A stretch of DNA of 64,000 bases from Burkholderia sp. S171 (GCF_009766085.1 NZ_LMUF01000007.1:364504-428503), one strand, 5' to 3'; shown: positions 43,175 to 53,684, counted from the first letter of the stretch. Translations and numbers: made by a program. The notes: generated by a model not told the origin, from the letters alone.

Positions 43175-43399
43175 ATGACCGAAGCAGAAGCATTGACGCT
43201 CGCCACGCACCGGCATTACAAGGGCGGTTTATATCGCGTGATCGGCGTGGCGCGGCATTCAGAGACGGAAGAGCCGATGATTGTTTATGAGCATCTCTGG
43301 CCGCACGATCATGGCCTGTGGGTGCGTCCGGCGGAACTGTTTAACGGCGCGCTCGCCGACGGTTCGCCGCGGTTCAAGGCACTCGATATTCCGCTGTAA
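43175..43399 (+). CDS. DUF1653 domain-containing small protein
   Basis: A 74-aa protein whose core HRHYKGGLYRVIGVARHSETEEPMIVYEHLWPHDHGLWVRPAELF is the DUF1653 family signature; the function is unknown. The start was set at ATG 43175; an upstream in-frame start at 43139 reads poorly. It probably rides on the dnaX-ybaB-recR transcript. Confidence 0.85.
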   Translation: MTEAEALTLATHRHYKGGLYRVIGVARHSETEEPMIVYEHLWPHDHGLWVRPAELFNGALADGSPRFKALDIPL

Positions 43400-43497
43400 A
43401 GGCGGTGGGTGCTAAAGGCGGCTCCGGCCGCTTGAGCTACTTATGCCATTCAAGCCGCTGTGAAAACCGCTGTAAAAACGACAACGAAGGAGACACC

Positions 43498-44703
43498 ATG
43501 AGCGTTTCTACGGGACCGCTCGCCGGCGTCAAGGTGCTCGAACTCGGTACGCTGATCGCCGGGCCGTTCGCCGCGCGCTTCATGGGCGAGTTCGGCGCCG
43601 ACGTGATCAAGATCGAAGATCCGAACGGCGGCGATCCGCTGCGCAAATGGCGCAAGCTGTATCCGGAAGTAGGCGGGACATCGCTATGGTGGGCCGTCCA
43701 GGCACGCAATAAAAAGTCGGTGACGGTCAATCTCAAGTCTCCTGACGGCAAGGAAATCGTCCGGCGGCTGGCGAAGGAAGCCGATATTGTTGTCGAGAAT
43801 TTCCGGCCCGGCTTGCTCGAAAAACTCGGGCTGGGTTATGAGGTGTTATCCGCCGAGAACCCCGGCCTCGTGATGGTGCGGCTGTCGGGCTATGGGCAGA
43901 CCGGGCCGTATCGCGACCGGCCGGGTTTTGGCGCCATCGCCGAGTCGATGGGCGGATTGCGCCACATCACCGGTTACCCGGACCTGCCGCCGCCGCGCAT
44001 TGGCATTTCCATTGGCGACTCCATTGCAGCGCTGCATGGCGTGATCGGCGCGTTGATGGCGCTGCATCACCGGCAAGCGAATGGCGGCAAGGGACAAGTG
44101 GTCGATGTTGCGCTGTACGAAGCCGTCTTCAATATGATGGAAAGCGTCGTACCAGAATACGGCGTGTACGGCATGATCCGCGAGCGCACGGGTGCGTCGC
44201 TGCCGGGCATCGTGCCGTCGAATACGTATCCGTGCCGCGACGGCAGCATTGTGATTGGCGGCAACAGCGATCCGATCTTCAAACGGCTCATGTTCGCGAT
44301 CGGCCGCGAAGATCTGGGCAACGATCCCACGCTGGCATCGAATGACGGGCGTGTGCCGCGCACACGGGAAATTGACGACGCTATCCGCGTATGGCTTTGC
44401 ACCCGTTCCATAGATGAGGCACTTGCCGTGCTGAACGCCGCCGATGTTCCCGCAGGCCGAATCTACAGCGTGGCCGATATGTTCACCGATCCGCAATACA
44501 TCGCGCGCCAGATGATCCAGCATTTTCCCTGGCAGGATGGTCGGGACATCGCGCTGCCGAACGTCACGCCGAAGTTGTCGGAGACGCCGGGCGAGACGCG
44601 CTGGCTTGGCCCGCAACTCGGCGAACACACCGATGAAGTCCTGCGATCGCTCGGGTATGAGCCTGACGAGATTGCGCGGCTGCGGGCGAACAACGCGATT
44701 TAA
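43498..44703 (+). CDS. CaiB/BaiF family CoA-transferase (class III)
   Basis: A 401-aa enzyme moving CoA between acyl groups. Class III signatures are LAGVKVLELGTLIAGPFAARFMGEFGADVIKIEDPNGGDPLR, the interlocked-dimer segment VRLSGYGQTGPYRDRPGFGAIAESMGGL, and the active-site Asp in ISIGDSIAALHG. The perfect AAGGAG ribosome site at 43486-43491 fixes ATG 43498. The substrate is not evident; relatives act on carnitine, bile acids, oxalate or succinyl groups. It stands alone, with no adjacent acyl-CoA dehydrogenase. Confidence 0.9.
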   Translation: MSVSTGPLAGVKVLELGTLIAGPFAARFMGEFGADVIKIEDPNGGDPLRKWRKLYPEVGGTSLWWAVQARNKKSVTVNLKSPDGKEIVRRLAKEADIVVENFRPGLLEKLGLGYEVLSAENPGLVMVRLSGYGQTGPYRDRPGFGAIAESMGGLRHITGYPDLPPPRIGISIGDSIAALHGVIGALMALHHRQANGGKGQVVDVALYEAVFNMMESVVPEYGVYGMIRERTGASLPGIVPSNTYPCRDGSIVIGGNSDPIFKRLMFAIGREDLGNDPTLASNDGRVPRTREIDDAIRVWLCTRSIDEALAVLNAADVPAGRIYSVADMFTDPQYIARQMIQHFPWQDGRDIALPNVTPKLSETPGETRWLGPQLGEHTDEVLRSLGYEPDEIARLRANNAI

Positions 44704-44837
44704 GTCTTTCCACGTCGGCAGGCCGCCAACGAATAAAAGCTTTTGAGCCTGGTCTCGGCGCCCGAGGCCGGCTGGCGCATCCCGCAAGCTGAAAAGCGTT
44801 GTTAGTGCGCCGCGGTCATGCATCCCATCGCAAGACG

Positions 44838-45812
44838 TCACGGTTCGATCACGATCTTCCCCGTCACGCGCCGGCTGGCCATGTCGTTCAATGCCTCGGC
44901 GGTTTGTTCAAGAGCGTAGCGCTTCGTCACGTGCGGTCGTACCCGGCCATCCTTGATCCAGCCAAAAATCTGCTGCAACGCGGCAGTCGCCAGATCGGGC
45001 TCGCGCTGGATATGCTGGCCCCAGAAAACGCCAACTATACTCGCGCCTTTTAGCAGCGCGAGGTTGAGCGGCAGCTTCGGGATCTCGCCATTCGCAAACC
45101 CGACCACGAGATACCGGCCACGCCACCCGATGCTGCGAAAAGCCGGCTCAGCATACTCGCCGCCGACCGGGTCGTAGATGACATCCGGCCCTTTCCCGTC
45201 TGTCAGCGCCTTAATCTGGTCGCGCAGGTTTTCGCTCGTGTAGTCGATGGTGGCGTCCGCGCCGTGTTCCACGCACAACGCGAGCTTTTCCGGACTCGAT
45301 GCCGCCGCAATCACGCGCGCACCGAGTGCCTTGCCAATTTCCACCGCCGCCAGCCCGACGCCGCCCGCCGCGCCCAGCACGAGCATGGTTTCACCGGCCT
45401 TCAATGCACCCCGGTCGACCACGGCGTGGTGCGAGGTGCCGTACGCAAGCGTAATGGCCGCAGCGCTGGCGAAGTCGATGTCGTCGGGCAATGGCATACA
45501 CGCCGCCTCGCTCGCCAGCGCCTGCTCGGCGAATGCGCCTTGCGCCGTGTAGGCCGCGACCCGCATGCCGGGTTTCAACCGCTTGACGTCAGGGCCCACG
45601 GCCCGCACCACACCCGCGAACTCGGAGCCTGGCGTGAACGGCAGTTCGGGCTTCATCTGGTACTTGTTCTGGATCACGAGGACGTCAGGGAAGTTCACGC
45701 TGGCCGCGCGTACGTCGATCACAACCTGGCCCGGCCCGGGCTGGAGATCAGGGAGCGTTTCCAGGACGAGGGACTGCGGTGGTCCGTACTGGTTGCATCG
45801 AATGGCGCGCAT
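44838..45812 (-). CDS. NADPH:quinone oxidoreductase (zinc-free MDR family)
   Basis: A 324-aa medium-chain dehydrogenase/reductase. The N-terminal GroES fold (MRAIRCNQYGPPQSLVLETLPDLQPGPGQVVIDVRAASVNFPDVLVIQNKYQ) has no catalytic-zinc cysteine ligands. The Rossmann motif is VLGAAGGVGLAAVEIGKALGARVIAAASS. GADATIDYT and VGGEYAEPAFRSIGWRGRYLVVGFANGEIPKLPLN complete the quinone-reductase subgroup. It probably reduces quinones or enones with NADPH. GGAGA precedes the start. It converges on the CoA-transferase gene with 134 bases between them. Confidence 0.9.
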   Translation of the reverse strand: MRAIRCNQYGPPQSLVLETLPDLQPGPGQVVIDVRAASVNFPDVLVIQNKYQMKPELPFTPGSEFAGVVRAVGPDVKRLKPGMRVAAYTAQGAFAEQALASEAACMPLPDDIDFASAAAITLAYGTSHHAVVDRGALKAGETMLVLGAAGGVGLAAVEIGKALGARVIAAASSPEKLALCVEHGADATIDYTSENLRDQIKALTDGKGPDVIYDPVGGEYAEPAFRSIGWRGRYLVVGFANGEIPKLPLNLALLKGASIVGVFWGQHIQREPDLATAALQQIFGWIKDGRVRPHVTKRYALEQTAEALNDMASRRVTGKIVIEP

Positions 45813-45995
45813 GGTGTCTCCGGTGAAATTATCGTGATCTGGCAGTGTAGATCAGGGCTGCATGAGCGTCCTTCTGCTGCTGCTGCGTTAGCCGAAAGGT
45901 CTAGAAAACGCGTGCAATTTGGCGACTGTAGAGCGCCTTAGCAGACCGTTTGGCCGAGTGTCCCGCCGTCGATCCGCGGGCCTTCCTTCCTCGGT

Positions 45996-46001
45996 TACAA
46001 T
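45996..46001 (+). promoter_or_regulatory. -10-like TACAAT six bases before surE
   Basis: TACAAT at 45996-46001 is followed by six bases and the surE ATG (46008), the same spacing as at dnaX. No Shine-Dalgarno is visible, so the transcript may be leaderless. No clear -35 is present. Confidence 0.4.
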
Positions 46002-46007
46002 CGTCGA

Positions 46008-46766
46008 ATGCGAATCCTACTCAGCAACGACGACGGTTATCTGGCACGCGGCCTTAACGTGCTGCACGCGGCCATGCAGCCGCTTGGCGAAGTCACGGTG
46101 ATGGCGCCCGAGCAAAACTGCAGCGGCGCTTCAAACTCACTGACGCTGTCGCGGCCTCTCACCATTCACACTGCGGCGAATGGTTTCAATTACGTGAACG
46201 GCACGCCAACGGATTCGGTGCACATCGCGCTGACGGGCATGCTGGCCGAGCAGCCGGATCTGGTTGTATCAGGGATCAACAACGGCCAGAACATGGGCGA
46301 GGACACGCTGTATTCCGGCACGGTCGCCGCAGCCACCGAAGGATTTATGTTCGGCGTGCCGGCCATTGCGTTTTCGCTGGTCGGGCGCGACTGGCTGCAT
46401 CTGGAGGACGCGGCGCGCGTGGCGGCGGAGATTGTCGCGCACTATCTCGCGCACCCCATGCCGGGCCATCCTCTGCTCAACGTAAATATTCCGAGTCTGC
46501 CTTATGGCGAGATGGGCGAGTGGCGCATTACGCGGTTAGGCAAGCGTCATCCATCGCAACCGGTTGTCCGGCAAAGCGATCCACGCGGTAATCCGATCTG
46601 GTGGATCGGGCCGTCCGGTGACGCGCTCGACGCAAGCGAAGGTACGGACTTTCATGCGGTGGCGAACGGCCATATCTCGATCACGCCGCTGCAACTCGAT
46701 CTGACCCACACCAAACTGCTGCCCGCCACGCGCGAGTGGGCTGAGGCACGGAGCCGCCGTTCATGA
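46008..46766 (+). CDS. surE: 5'/3'-nucleotidase (stationary-phase survival protein)
   Basis: A 252-aa metal-dependent nucleotidase. [51 protein letters not shown] holds the catalytic DD and the Ser/Asn ligands; [26 protein letters not shown] is the second signature. It is the first gene of surE-pcm-nlpD-rpoS, and its stop overlaps the pcm start (ATGA at 46763-46766). It clears modified nucleotides or short RNAs in stationary phase. Confidence 0.96.
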   Translation: MRILLSNDDGYLARGLNVLHAAMQPLGEVTVMAPEQNCSGASNSLTLSRPLTIHTAANGFNYVNGTPTDSVHIALTGMLAEQPDLVVSGINNGQNMGEDTLYSGTVAAATEGFMFGVPAIAFSLVGRDWLHLEDAARVAAEIVAHYLAHPMPGHPLLNVNIPSLPYGEMGEWRITRLGKRHPSQPVVRQSDPRGNPIWWIGPSGDALDASEGTDFHAVANGHISITPLQLDLTHTKLLPATREWAEARSRRS

Positions 46767-48004
46767 CGGACGAACGCGCGAAACGCTTTCCGCTGGCGCT
46801 CGCCGATCTGGTGCGCGAGCCACGCAAGGCGACTGCGCGTCCTGATGCGCGCAGCAAACCGGTATTGAAGGCGATTTCGGGCGGCAGCGGTGTTTTGAAA
46901 TCCGCGGCGGCCACCCACAAGGCCTCAGCAGCTGCCCCGAAACTGGCGGGCGGAAGGGCAGTGAAACCGTCGGCCGGTACGCATCCCGGCATGAAGGCGA
47001 CTACGGCGGCAAAACCTGAATTAAAGGCGCTCGCGGGTAACACTGCGGCGCGAGGCGCGGCGGGAAGTCCGGCTGCATCGACGGGAGATGGGCATCGTGC
47101 GGCCGCAAGATTGCATGCCGCGTCGAAGCCTTCCACGGTCGTCGCACATCATCAGCCCGGCGCGCTGCGTTCGGGTGCGCGTCCGAACGAAACGCGCGAT
47201 GTTCAGCCAAGGTCCAGGACGCAGCTGAAGCCGGAGCCGAAATCGAACGCGCAAGCTGTGAATTTACAGCCAGCGAAGTTAAAACCGGCGCCGCAGCCGG
47301 CGGTCAAATCGAACGTCGTCCGACAGTCTGCGTCACAGGCCGGGCAGCAAAGCACGCATGCGCTGACATCGGAACGCGTGCGTGAGCGCATGGTCGAACG
47401 GCTGCGTGCCAACGGCATAACGGACGCACGCGTGCTCGCCGCCATGGCCGCGGTGCCGCGCCATATGTTCGTCGATCCCGGACTTGCCACGCAGGCTTAT
47501 GAGGACGCTGCGCTGCCGATCGGTCATCATCAAACGATCTCGAAGCCGTCGGTGGTCGCGCGGATGATCGAACTGGTCGCGGCCGGACGCACGCTCAGGA
47601 ATGTGCTGGAGATCGGCACGGGCTGCGGTTATCAGGCGGCTGTATTGTCGCAGGTTGCAACGGACGTGTATTCCATTGAACGGATCCGGCCGTTATCTGA
47701 GCGCGCGAAGCTGAACCTGCGACCGTTGCGCGTGCCGAACATTCGTCTGCATTACGGCGATGGCCGCCTCGGATTGCCGGCGGCCGCGCCGTTCGACGCC
47801 ATTGTGATCGCTTGTGCCGGGCTTGACGTTCCGCAGGCGTTGCTCGATCAACTCGCTGTAGGCGGCAGACTTGTTGCGCCCGTCGGATCGCAGACGGCGC
47901 AAGCGCAGATACTGACACTCGTCGAGCGCGTTTCGCCCACTCAATGGCGCGAGTCGCAGCTCGATCGGGTTTTCTTTGTACCCTTAAAATCCGGAGTGAT
48001 TTGA
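46763..48004 (+). CDS. pcm: Protein-L-isoaspartate O-methyltransferase with long N-terminal extension
   Basis: This enzyme repairs isoaspartyl damage in proteins using SAM. The catalytic domain starts near residue 200 ([35 protein letters not shown]). It carries [22 protein letters not shown], the SAM motif [20 protein letters not shown] and [12 protein letters not shown]. The first 200 residues are low-complexity Ala/Lys/Pro/Ser-rich ([20 protein letters not shown]) with no recognised fold, making the protein about twice the family's 210 aa. The start overlaps surE by four bases. An internal start would give the short form, but none is clearly better. Confidence 0.93.
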   Translation: MTDERAKRFPLALADLVREPRKATARPDARSKPVLKAISGGSGVLKSAAATHKASAAAPKLAGGRAVKPSAGTHPGMKATTAAKPELKALAGNTAARGAAGSPAASTGDGHRAAARLHAASKPSTVVAHHQPGALRSGARPNETRDVQPRSRTQLKPEPKSNAQAVNLQPAKLKPAPQPAVKSNVVRQSASQAGQQSTHALTSERVRERMVERLRANGITDARVLAAMAAVPRHMFVDPGLATQAYEDAALPIGHHQTISKPSVVARMIELVAAGRTLRNVLEIGTGCGYQAAVLSQVATDVYSIERIRPLSERAKLNLRPLRVPNIRLHYGDGRLGLPAAAPFDAIVIACAGLDVPQALLDQLAVGGRLVAPVGSQTAQAQILTLVERVSPTQWRESQLDRVFFVPLKSGVI

Positions 48005-48009
48005 CACCG

Positions 48010-48987
48010 ATGAGTATGTTGCGTGCTAAACGAGAAGTGAGCGCGAACCCCGGTCTGTCGGTGGTTCAGCGCGGTGTATGCGTCGTGGCGCTGTCCGCAC
48101 TGGCCGCCTGCGCGACCCGGATGGACCAGGCGCCCGTTGTCGACCGGACTGGGTCCGCTATCGGCACGCAGGCGGCCCAGGATGGAGCGGTGTTGCCACC
48201 GGGTCCGCCGCCGCCAGGTTACTACCGGGTAAAGCCGGGTGACACCCTATACCGGATCGCACTGGAAAACGGCCAGAATTATCGGGATATCGCGTCGTGG
48301 AACAACATGACGAACCCGAACCAGATCGAAGTCGACCAGTTGCTGCGCGTGGCGCCTCCTGGCGCTAACCTCGCGGCGGCAACACCGGGCGTTTCTACCG
48401 CTCCAATTGTCGGCGGTGGCGTGCAGGCTCAGCCACTCAATAATACGTATGGAGCGAATACGTCGACTGTACCGGGTGCAAACGGCAGCGTGCCGCCTGC
48501 GCCTAATTACGGCACGTCGTCCGGCATGGGCGCAATGCCCGGCACGGTGGCGCCAGGACTGGCCATGACGCAACCGCCGGGAACAGGTGTCGACAACGGC
48601 ACGGCCGCGGTTCCGGCTGCGCAGCCGGCGTTCATCTGGCCGGCGCGCGGACCGATCCTCGGCACGTTCGACGAAGCGAAGAACAAAGGCTTGAACATTG
48701 GCGGCGCAACCGGAGATGCGGTCAACGCGGCAGCCGATGGACGGGTCGTCTACTCCGGTAACGGTCTGCGCGGATACGGCAATCTCGTCATCATCAAACA
48801 CGACGCAACTTTTCTTACCGCGTACGCACATAACAGCGCTTTGATGGTAAAAGAAGGAGACGCGGTGACAAAAGGGCAGAAGATCGCCGAGATGGGCAAC
48901 AGCGATTCGGACCGCGTGATGTTGCATTTCGAAGTGCGCCGGCAGGGGAAACCTGTCGACCCTCTGAAGTATTTGCCGCCGCAATAA
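48010..48987 (+). CDS. nlpD: LysM/M23 lipoprotein NlpD (amidase activator)
   Basis: A 325-aa outer-membrane lipoprotein. The lipobox LAAC gives lipidated Cys34. A LysM domain ([30 protein letters not shown]...[10 protein letters not shown]) binds peptidoglycan. A Gly/Pro/Asn/Thr-rich linker precedes a degenerate LytM domain ([71 protein letters not shown]). The first zinc ligand His/Asp pair and one His of HxH are missing, as in E. coli NlpD, which activates AmiC without cutting. It lies six bases after pcm. rpoS follows, and in other proteobacteria the rpoS promoter sits inside nlpD. Confidence 0.93.
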   Translation: MSMLRAKREVSANPGLSVVQRGVCVVALSALAACATRMDQAPVVDRTGSAIGTQAAQDGAVLPPGPPPPGYYRVKPGDTLYRIALENGQNYRDIASWNNMTNPNQIEVDQLLRVAPPGANLAAATPGVSTAPIVGGGVQAQPLNNTYGANTSTVPGANGSVPPAPNYGTSSGMGAMPGTVAPGLAMTQPPGTGVDNGTAAVPAAQPAFIWPARGPILGTFDEAKNKGLNIGGATGDAVNAAADGRVVYSGNGLRGYGNLVIIKHDATFLTAYAHNSALMVKEGDAVTKGQKIAEMGNSDSDRVMLHFEVRRQGKPVDPLKYLPPQ

Positions 48988-48998
48988 GCGAAGCCATC

Positions 48999-50093
48999 AT
49001 GCCTAAATCGAAGCGCCAGCCGCCGCAAGCCGAGACTGAGACAATCAGCCGACCCACGCAGACAACGGTGGAAGACGGCGCTTCGAGTCAGGCAGACGAA
49101 TCTGAAGGTGAAACGGCTGAGGCCGAACTCGATTCAGACGAAGAGAGCGGCGCGAGCGGCAAGGATGCCGCCGAGGGTGCGGCTGATTCCGTTCCCGACG
49201 TCGACGACTTCAAGTCTATTTTGCAGGCCGAACTCACGGCCGACACAATCCAGCATTACCTGAACCGCATCAGCGTGAAGCCGCTGCTGACCGTCGAGGA
49301 AGAGCAGCGCTATTCGCGGCTGGCGAAAGCCGGCGAATTCGAAGCGCGCCAGGTCATGATCGAGCGCAATCTACGGCTCGTGGTCAGTATCGCGAAGGGA
49401 TATCTGAATCGTGGTGTGCCGCTGCTCGATCTGATCGAGGAGGGCAATCTCGGTTTAATGCACGCCATCGAAAAATTTGATCCCACGCGTGGTTTCCGGT
49501 TTTCGACCTACGCCACATGGTGGATTCGGCAGAGCATCGAGCGCGCGATCATGAATCAGGCGCGCACGGTGCGCTTGCCTGTTCATGTGATTCGCGAACT
49601 CAATCAGGTTCTGCGTGCGAAACGTCATCTCGAAAAAAGCTCGGCGAATTCGACGGCGGCCATTGCGCCGGACCGACGCGACGCGAGCATTGATGACATC
49701 GCGCATCTCACCGGCAAAACTCCCGAGGAAGTGACGGACATCCTCGCGCTCAACGAACACACGGCGTCGCTTGATGCGCCGCTCGATCTCGATCCGGCGA
49801 GCAGCCTGCTCGATCTGCTGTCCGACGACGCAAGCCAGTCGCCGGATTCAGAAGTTCAGCATCGCGAACTGGAAACGCTCACGAAGCTGTGGCTTTCCCG
49901 TCTCTCCGACAAACACCGGCACGTGATCGAGCGCCGCTTCGGCCTGAATCATATTGAGCCGGCCACGCTCGAAGAGTTGGCCGACGAAATGGGCTTGACG
50001 CGCGAACGCGTGCGCCAGATTCAGCAAGAGGCGCTGGTCCGGCTCAAGCGTTTCTTCGCATCGAACGGTGTGCGAAAAGACGCCGTGCTCTAG
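48999..50093 (+). CDS. rpoS: RNA polymerase sigma factor RpoS
   Basis: The stationary-phase/general stress sigma factor, 364 aa. An acidic N-terminal extension of about 65 residues precedes region 1.2 ([58 protein letters not shown]). Region 2 has [43 protein letters not shown], region 3 [21 protein letters not shown], and region 4.2 [26 protein letters not shown]. It lies 11 bases after nlpD. The absence of the full region 1.1 distinguishes it from RpoD. Confidence 0.97.
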   Translation: MPKSKRQPPQAETETISRPTQTTVEDGASSQADESEGETAEAELDSDEESGASGKDAAEGAADSVPDVDDFKSILQAELTADTIQHYLNRISVKPLLTVEEEQRYSRLAKAGEFEARQVMIERNLRLVVSIAKGYLNRGVPLLDLIEEGNLGLMHAIEKFDPTRGFRFSTYATWWIRQSIERAIMNQARTVRLPVHVIRELNQVLRAKRHLEKSSANSTAAIAPDRRDASIDDIAHLTGKTPEEVTDILALNEHTASLDAPLDLDPASSLLDLLSDDASQSPDSEVQHRELETLTKLWLSRLSDKHRHVIERRFGLNHIEPATLEELADEMGLTRERVRQIQQEALVRLKRFFASNGVRKDAVL

Positions 50094-50144
50094 CCGCTGC
50101 GTCGCTCCAGCAACACGTCCTTGCAACGCTGTCCTTAAAAAATA

Positions 50145-50921
50145 ATGACACCCATTCTCGTATTCGACATCGAGACGATTCCCGATGTCGACGGTATTCG
50201 CCGTCTTGACAGTCTCCCCGCCACGCTGACCGACATCGAGGTCGCGGAGCATGCGTTTGCCGCGCGCCGCGAAAAGGTGGGCAACGACTTCCTGCCGCAC
50301 CATCTGCAACGCATTGCCGCTATTTCGTGCGTGTTTCGCGATAACACGGGGTTTCGCGTGCGTTCGCTCGGCACGACGACCGATTCCGAGGCGTCGCTGA
50401 TCCAGTCGTTTTTTCGCGTGATCGAAAAATATACGCCGCAACTCGTTTCATGGAATGGCGGCGGTTTTGACCTGCCCGTGCTGCACTACCGCGCGATGGT
50501 GCATGGCGTGACGGCGTCCCGCTACTGGGACCAGGGCAACGACGATCGCGAGTTCCGCTACAACAACTACATCAGCCGTTACCACGCGCGTCACACGGAC
50601 CTGATGGACGTGCTCGCGATGTACCAGGCGCGCGCGAACGCGCCGCTCGATGCGCTTGCCAAGCTCTGCGGGTTCCCGGGAAAGCTGGGCATGGACGGCG
50701 GCATGGTCTGGCAGGCGTACTCGGAAGGACGGATAGAGGAAATCCGCAATTATTGCGAGACGGACGTGGTCAACACGTACCTGATGTACTGCCGCTTTCA
50801 ACTGATGCGTGGTGGGTTTTCTCCTGAAGAGTATGCCGACGAGATCAGTTTCGTAAAGAATGCACTCGCGCTTGAGCCAGCGTCCCATTGGGCTGAATAT
50901 CTGGCGGCGTTCGACAACTGA
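50145..50921 (+). CDS. Predicted 3'-5' exonuclease, PolB-like (DEDDy)
   Basis: A 258-aa DnaQ-fold nuclease. Exo I is ILVFDIETIPDVDG with the catalytic D-x-E; Exo II is in QLVSWNGGGFDLPVLHYRAM; Exo III is YCETDVVNTYLMYCRFQLMRG. It lacks any polymerase domain and matches the stand-alone PolB-like exonuclease family. The physiological substrate is unknown. It starts 51 bases after rpoS. An upstream A-rich tract (CTTAAAAAATA) stands where a Shine-Dalgarno would be. Confidence 0.88.
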   Translation: MTPILVFDIETIPDVDGIRRLDSLPATLTDIEVAEHAFAARREKVGNDFLPHHLQRIAAISCVFRDNTGFRVRSLGTTTDSEASLIQSFFRVIEKYTPQLVSWNGGGFDLPVLHYRAMVHGVTASRYWDQGNDDREFRYNNYISRYHARHTDLMDVLAMYQARANAPLDALAKLCGFPGKLGMDGGMVWQAYSEGRIEEIRNYCETDVVNTYLMYCRFQLMRGGFSPEEYADEISFVKNALALEPASHWAEYLAAFDN

Positions 50922-51057
50922 GCACCGCGCCGGGGCGCTCCCGGCATCGTCTACAATCTCGCCTTCGTTGCTCTTTTTCGGGGTCTTGGCCCCGCTTTTC
51001 GTTAGTTTTCAACTTCCCGATTGTTCACTTTTTTCACATTAGCCAGGAAGTCCGCAG

Positions 51058-52470
51058 GTGTCTCACGCTCGAAAAAAATCGCGTAATCGCTGGAATCCGC
51101 CCACTCGAATTGTTCCTCTGGACCCGTCGGCTGCGCCCCTTGAGATCGAAATTAAATCGCTCGATATGGAAGCCCAAGGCGTCGGCCGCGCGATGGCCGA
51201 GGACGGCTCGGAAGGCAAGGTTATTTTCGTGGAAGGCGCGTTGCCGGGCGAACGCGTGCTGTACGCGAGCTTTCGCAAGAAGGCCGCATTCGAGCAGGCG
51301 CTGCTAATAAAAATCCTGCGCGAAAGCGTCATGCGCACGCGGCCGAAATGCGCTTATTTCAGTAAATGCGGCGGCTGCTCCATGCAGCACCTCGACGTGC
51401 GGGCGCAGATCGCCGTCAAGCAACGCGTCCTCGAGGACAACCTCCAGCACATCGGCAAGCTCCACGCGGAAACGATCTATCGGCCGATTCACGGGCCGTC
51501 GTGGGGATACCGCTATCGGGCGCGGTTGGCTGTGCGGCTGATCGCGGGAAAGGGTGGGGCGTTGGTGGGTTTCCACGAGAAAAAAAGCAGTTTTGTCGCC
51601 GATATGGAAACGTGCGAAGTCCTGCACCCGAATGTATCGGCACTGTTGATGCCGCTGCGTGTGCTCGTCCGCGATTTGTCAATTCGCGACCGTGTGCCGC
51701 AGATCGAAGTGGCCGTGGGGGCCGAGGTAACCGCACTTGTGCTGCGAATTCTCGACCCGTTGACGGCAGCGGATGAAGCGCTGGTACGCACTTTTGCCGA
51801 TGCTCATAGCGTCCAGTTCTGGCTTCAACCAAAGGGGCCGGAGACGGCATACCCGTTTTATCCGCTCGGGCAGGAACTGGCTTATACGCTGCCGGAATTT
51901 GGCATCCGCATGCCATTCAAACCGACCGATTTCACCCAGGTCAATCATCAGATCAACCGGGTACTTGTCAGCCGCGCGTTGCGGCTGCTGGGCGCGCAGC
52001 GCACGGATCGAGTACTGGATTTGTTTTGCGGTATTGGCAATTTCACGTTGCCACTCGCGCGCGTAGCGCGCGAGGTGGTGGGAATCGAGGGGAGTGCGGG
52101 CCTGACAGAACGTGCGCTGGAAAATGCCAGGACAAATGGCGTCCATGAGCATACGTCGTTCGCCTGCCGAAACCTCTTTGAGATCACTGCGGACGATTTT
52201 CGCGCGCTCGGTCCCTTCGACAAGATTCTTATTGATCCACCGCGTGACGGTGCGCTGGCGGTATCGAAGGCGCTGGGGGAGATTGCTCAGAGCGGCGAGG
52301 GTGTGTTGCCCAAGCGGATTGTGTACGTCTCCTGCAATCCGGCAACACTTGCACGCGACGCGGGCGTGCTTGTGCGCGATGCCGGTTATCGCATGAAAGG
52401 CGCGGGTGTGGTGAACATGTTTCCGCATACATCGCACGTCGAATCGATTGCGCTGTTCGAGCGCGACTGA
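51058..52470 (+). CDS. rlmD: 23S rRNA (uracil(1939)-C(5))-methyltransferase
   Basis: A SAM- and Fe-S-dependent rRNA methylase, 470 aa. It has an N-terminal TRAM-like domain ([40 protein letters not shown]). The iron-sulfur cysteines are in [19 protein letters not shown] plus a later Cys in METCEVLHP. The methylase domain has [18 protein letters not shown] and the catalytic Cys near [18 protein letters not shown]. The start is GTG 51058 with AGGAAG at 51045-51050. A TACAAT box at 50953-50958 may be its promoter. It is followed by a bidirectional terminator. Confidence 0.95.
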   Translation: MSHARKKSRNRWNPPTRIVPLDPSAAPLEIEIKSLDMEAQGVGRAMAEDGSEGKVIFVEGALPGERVLYASFRKKAAFEQALLIKILRESVMRTRPKCAYFSKCGGCSMQHLDVRAQIAVKQRVLEDNLQHIGKLHAETIYRPIHGPSWGYRYRARLAVRLIAGKGGALVGFHEKKSSFVADMETCEVLHPNVSALLMPLRVLVRDLSIRDRVPQIEVAVGAEVTALVLRILDPLTAADEALVRTFADAHSVQFWLQPKGPETAYPFYPLGQELAYTLPEFGIRMPFKPTDFTQVNHQINRVLVSRALRLLGAQRTDRVLDLFCGIGNFTLPLARVAREVVGIEGSAGLTERALENARTNGVHEHTSFACRNLFEITADDFRALGPFDKILIDPPRDGALAVSKALGEIAQSGEGVLPKRIVYVSCNPATLARDAGVLVRDAGYRMKGAGVVNMFPHTSHVESIALFERD

Positions 52471-52519
52471 ATGCTCAAGCTTTGAATCCCCAAGATTTCC
52501 GAGCATAAAAAACGGGTAT

Positions 52520-52551
52520 AAAAAAACCGGCCTTCTAAGAGGCCGGTTTTT
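52520..52551. terminator. Bidirectional terminator between rlmD and the Bax-inhibitor-1 gene
   Basis: A-run, then the stem CCGGCCT/AGGCCGG with a TCTAAG-type loop, then TTTTT. The flanking A- and T-runs serve both convergent genes. Confidence 0.92.
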
Positions 52552-52577
52552 ACGAGCGAAGCATGATTAACGCGCAA

Positions 52578-53276
52578 TCAGTTCCGGTTGCCGCCAAAGA
52601 TACCGAGCAGCATCAACAGGTTCGTGAATACGTTGTACAAATCCAGATAGATCGCGAGTGCGGCGCTGATGTAATTCGTTTCACCGCCATTCACCACGCG
52701 CTGGACGTCAAACAACATGTACGCCGAGAAGATCACGATAGCCAGCACCGATACCGTCAACATCAAGGCCGGCAGGTGCAGGAACACGTTCGCAAACGCG
52801 GCCAGCAGCAACACCAGTACGCCCATGAAGAGCCACTTGCCGAGACCCGAAAAATCGCGCTTGCTGACGGTCGCAATAGTCGCCATGGCAGCGAAGATCA
52901 CACCCGTGCCACCAAACGCCATCATGATGAGCTGCGGCCCGTTCGTGTAGCCGAGAATGAAGCTAAGCAAACGCGACAGCATCAGGCCCATGAAGAACGT
53001 GAACCCGAGCAACACAAAAACACCGATGCTGCTGTTCTTGGTGCGCTCAATGGCGAACATGAAGCCGAAGGCGATTGCCATGAAGGCGATGAAACTCATG
53101 GCCGGGCTGGTAGCCGCGAACAGGGAGAAGCCCGTCGCTACGCCGACCCAGGCGCCCAATACGGTTGGGACCATGGACAGCGCGAGGAGCCAGTAGGTGT
53201 TCCGTAGTACGCGGTTGCGGGTTTCGGACGACGTGACGCTACCGCTGCGGCCAAAACCGTAAGGGGATTCGTTCAT
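52578..53276 (-). CDS. Bax inhibitor-1/YccA family membrane protein
   Basis: A 232-aa protein with seven membrane helices. The N-terminus is MNESPYGFGRSGSVTSSETRNRVLRNTYWLLALSMVPTVLGAWVG, then AFGFMFAIERTKNSSIGVFVLLGFTFFMGLMLSRLL, and the C-terminal IVIFSAYMLFDVQRVVNGGETNYISAALAIYLDLYNVFTNLLMLLG with the conserved Asp pair. E. coli YccA modulates FtsH; eukaryotic homologues leak calcium. ATG 53276 is chosen because AAGGAG lies six bases upstream and the family starts here. Confidence 0.92.
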   Translation of the reverse strand: MNESPYGFGRSGSVTSSETRNRVLRNTYWLLALSMVPTVLGAWVGVATGFSLFAATSPAMSFIAFMAIAFGFMFAIERTKNSSIGVFVLLGFTFFMGLMLSRLLSFILGYTNGPQLIMMAFGGTGVIFAAMATIATVSKRDFSGLGKWLFMGVLVLLLAAFANVFLHLPALMLTVSVLAIVIFSAYMLFDVQRVVNGGETNYISAALAIYLDLYNVFTNLLMLLGIFGGNRN

Positions 53277-53684
53277 GGTTGCTCCTTGCCTAAACTTGTG
53301 TAAAGCCAACTGGTTCAAAACACCGGCTCAATTGCCGTAAAACGCCGCCACTGCTGTGCGAAAAACAAGACTTTTATCTGTCACGCGGATTCGCTCGATG
53401 ATTTGCCGCGAAAACCTTTAGCTGCATTGTACGCTTTCGGCCCGAAGGGCCTTCCCAGGCGAAATATGCGTCTATCTTGCGCCGAATTCAACGATGCTGC
53501 TCTGCAGCATCAAGATCGCTAAAATTACCGCGCATTTCATACCCACGCTGCGATCCGCACTGCAATTCATTCTTCGGCTTTATGCTTACGAAGTAGTAAG
53601 GTTTCCATCGCAATCATACAACGCTTCGTGCTATAATTGTCGATTCATTTATATTCGTAACCCGTTCATTTTTTGGAGTTTTTC
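53277..53684. other. Divergent region between the Bax-inhibitor-1 gene and ndk
   Basis: 408 bases, AT-rich around 53490-53680, with no supported gene. It carries promoters in both directions, including the strong extended -10 of ndk at 53629-53637. Confidence 0.6.
53629..53637 (+). promoter_or_regulatory. Extended -10 promoter of ndk
   Basis: TGCTATAAT combines the TGN extension with a consensus TATAAT (53632-53637), about 48 bases before the ndk start. No good -35 is present at 16-18 bases, as expected for an extended -10 type. Confidence 0.75.
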
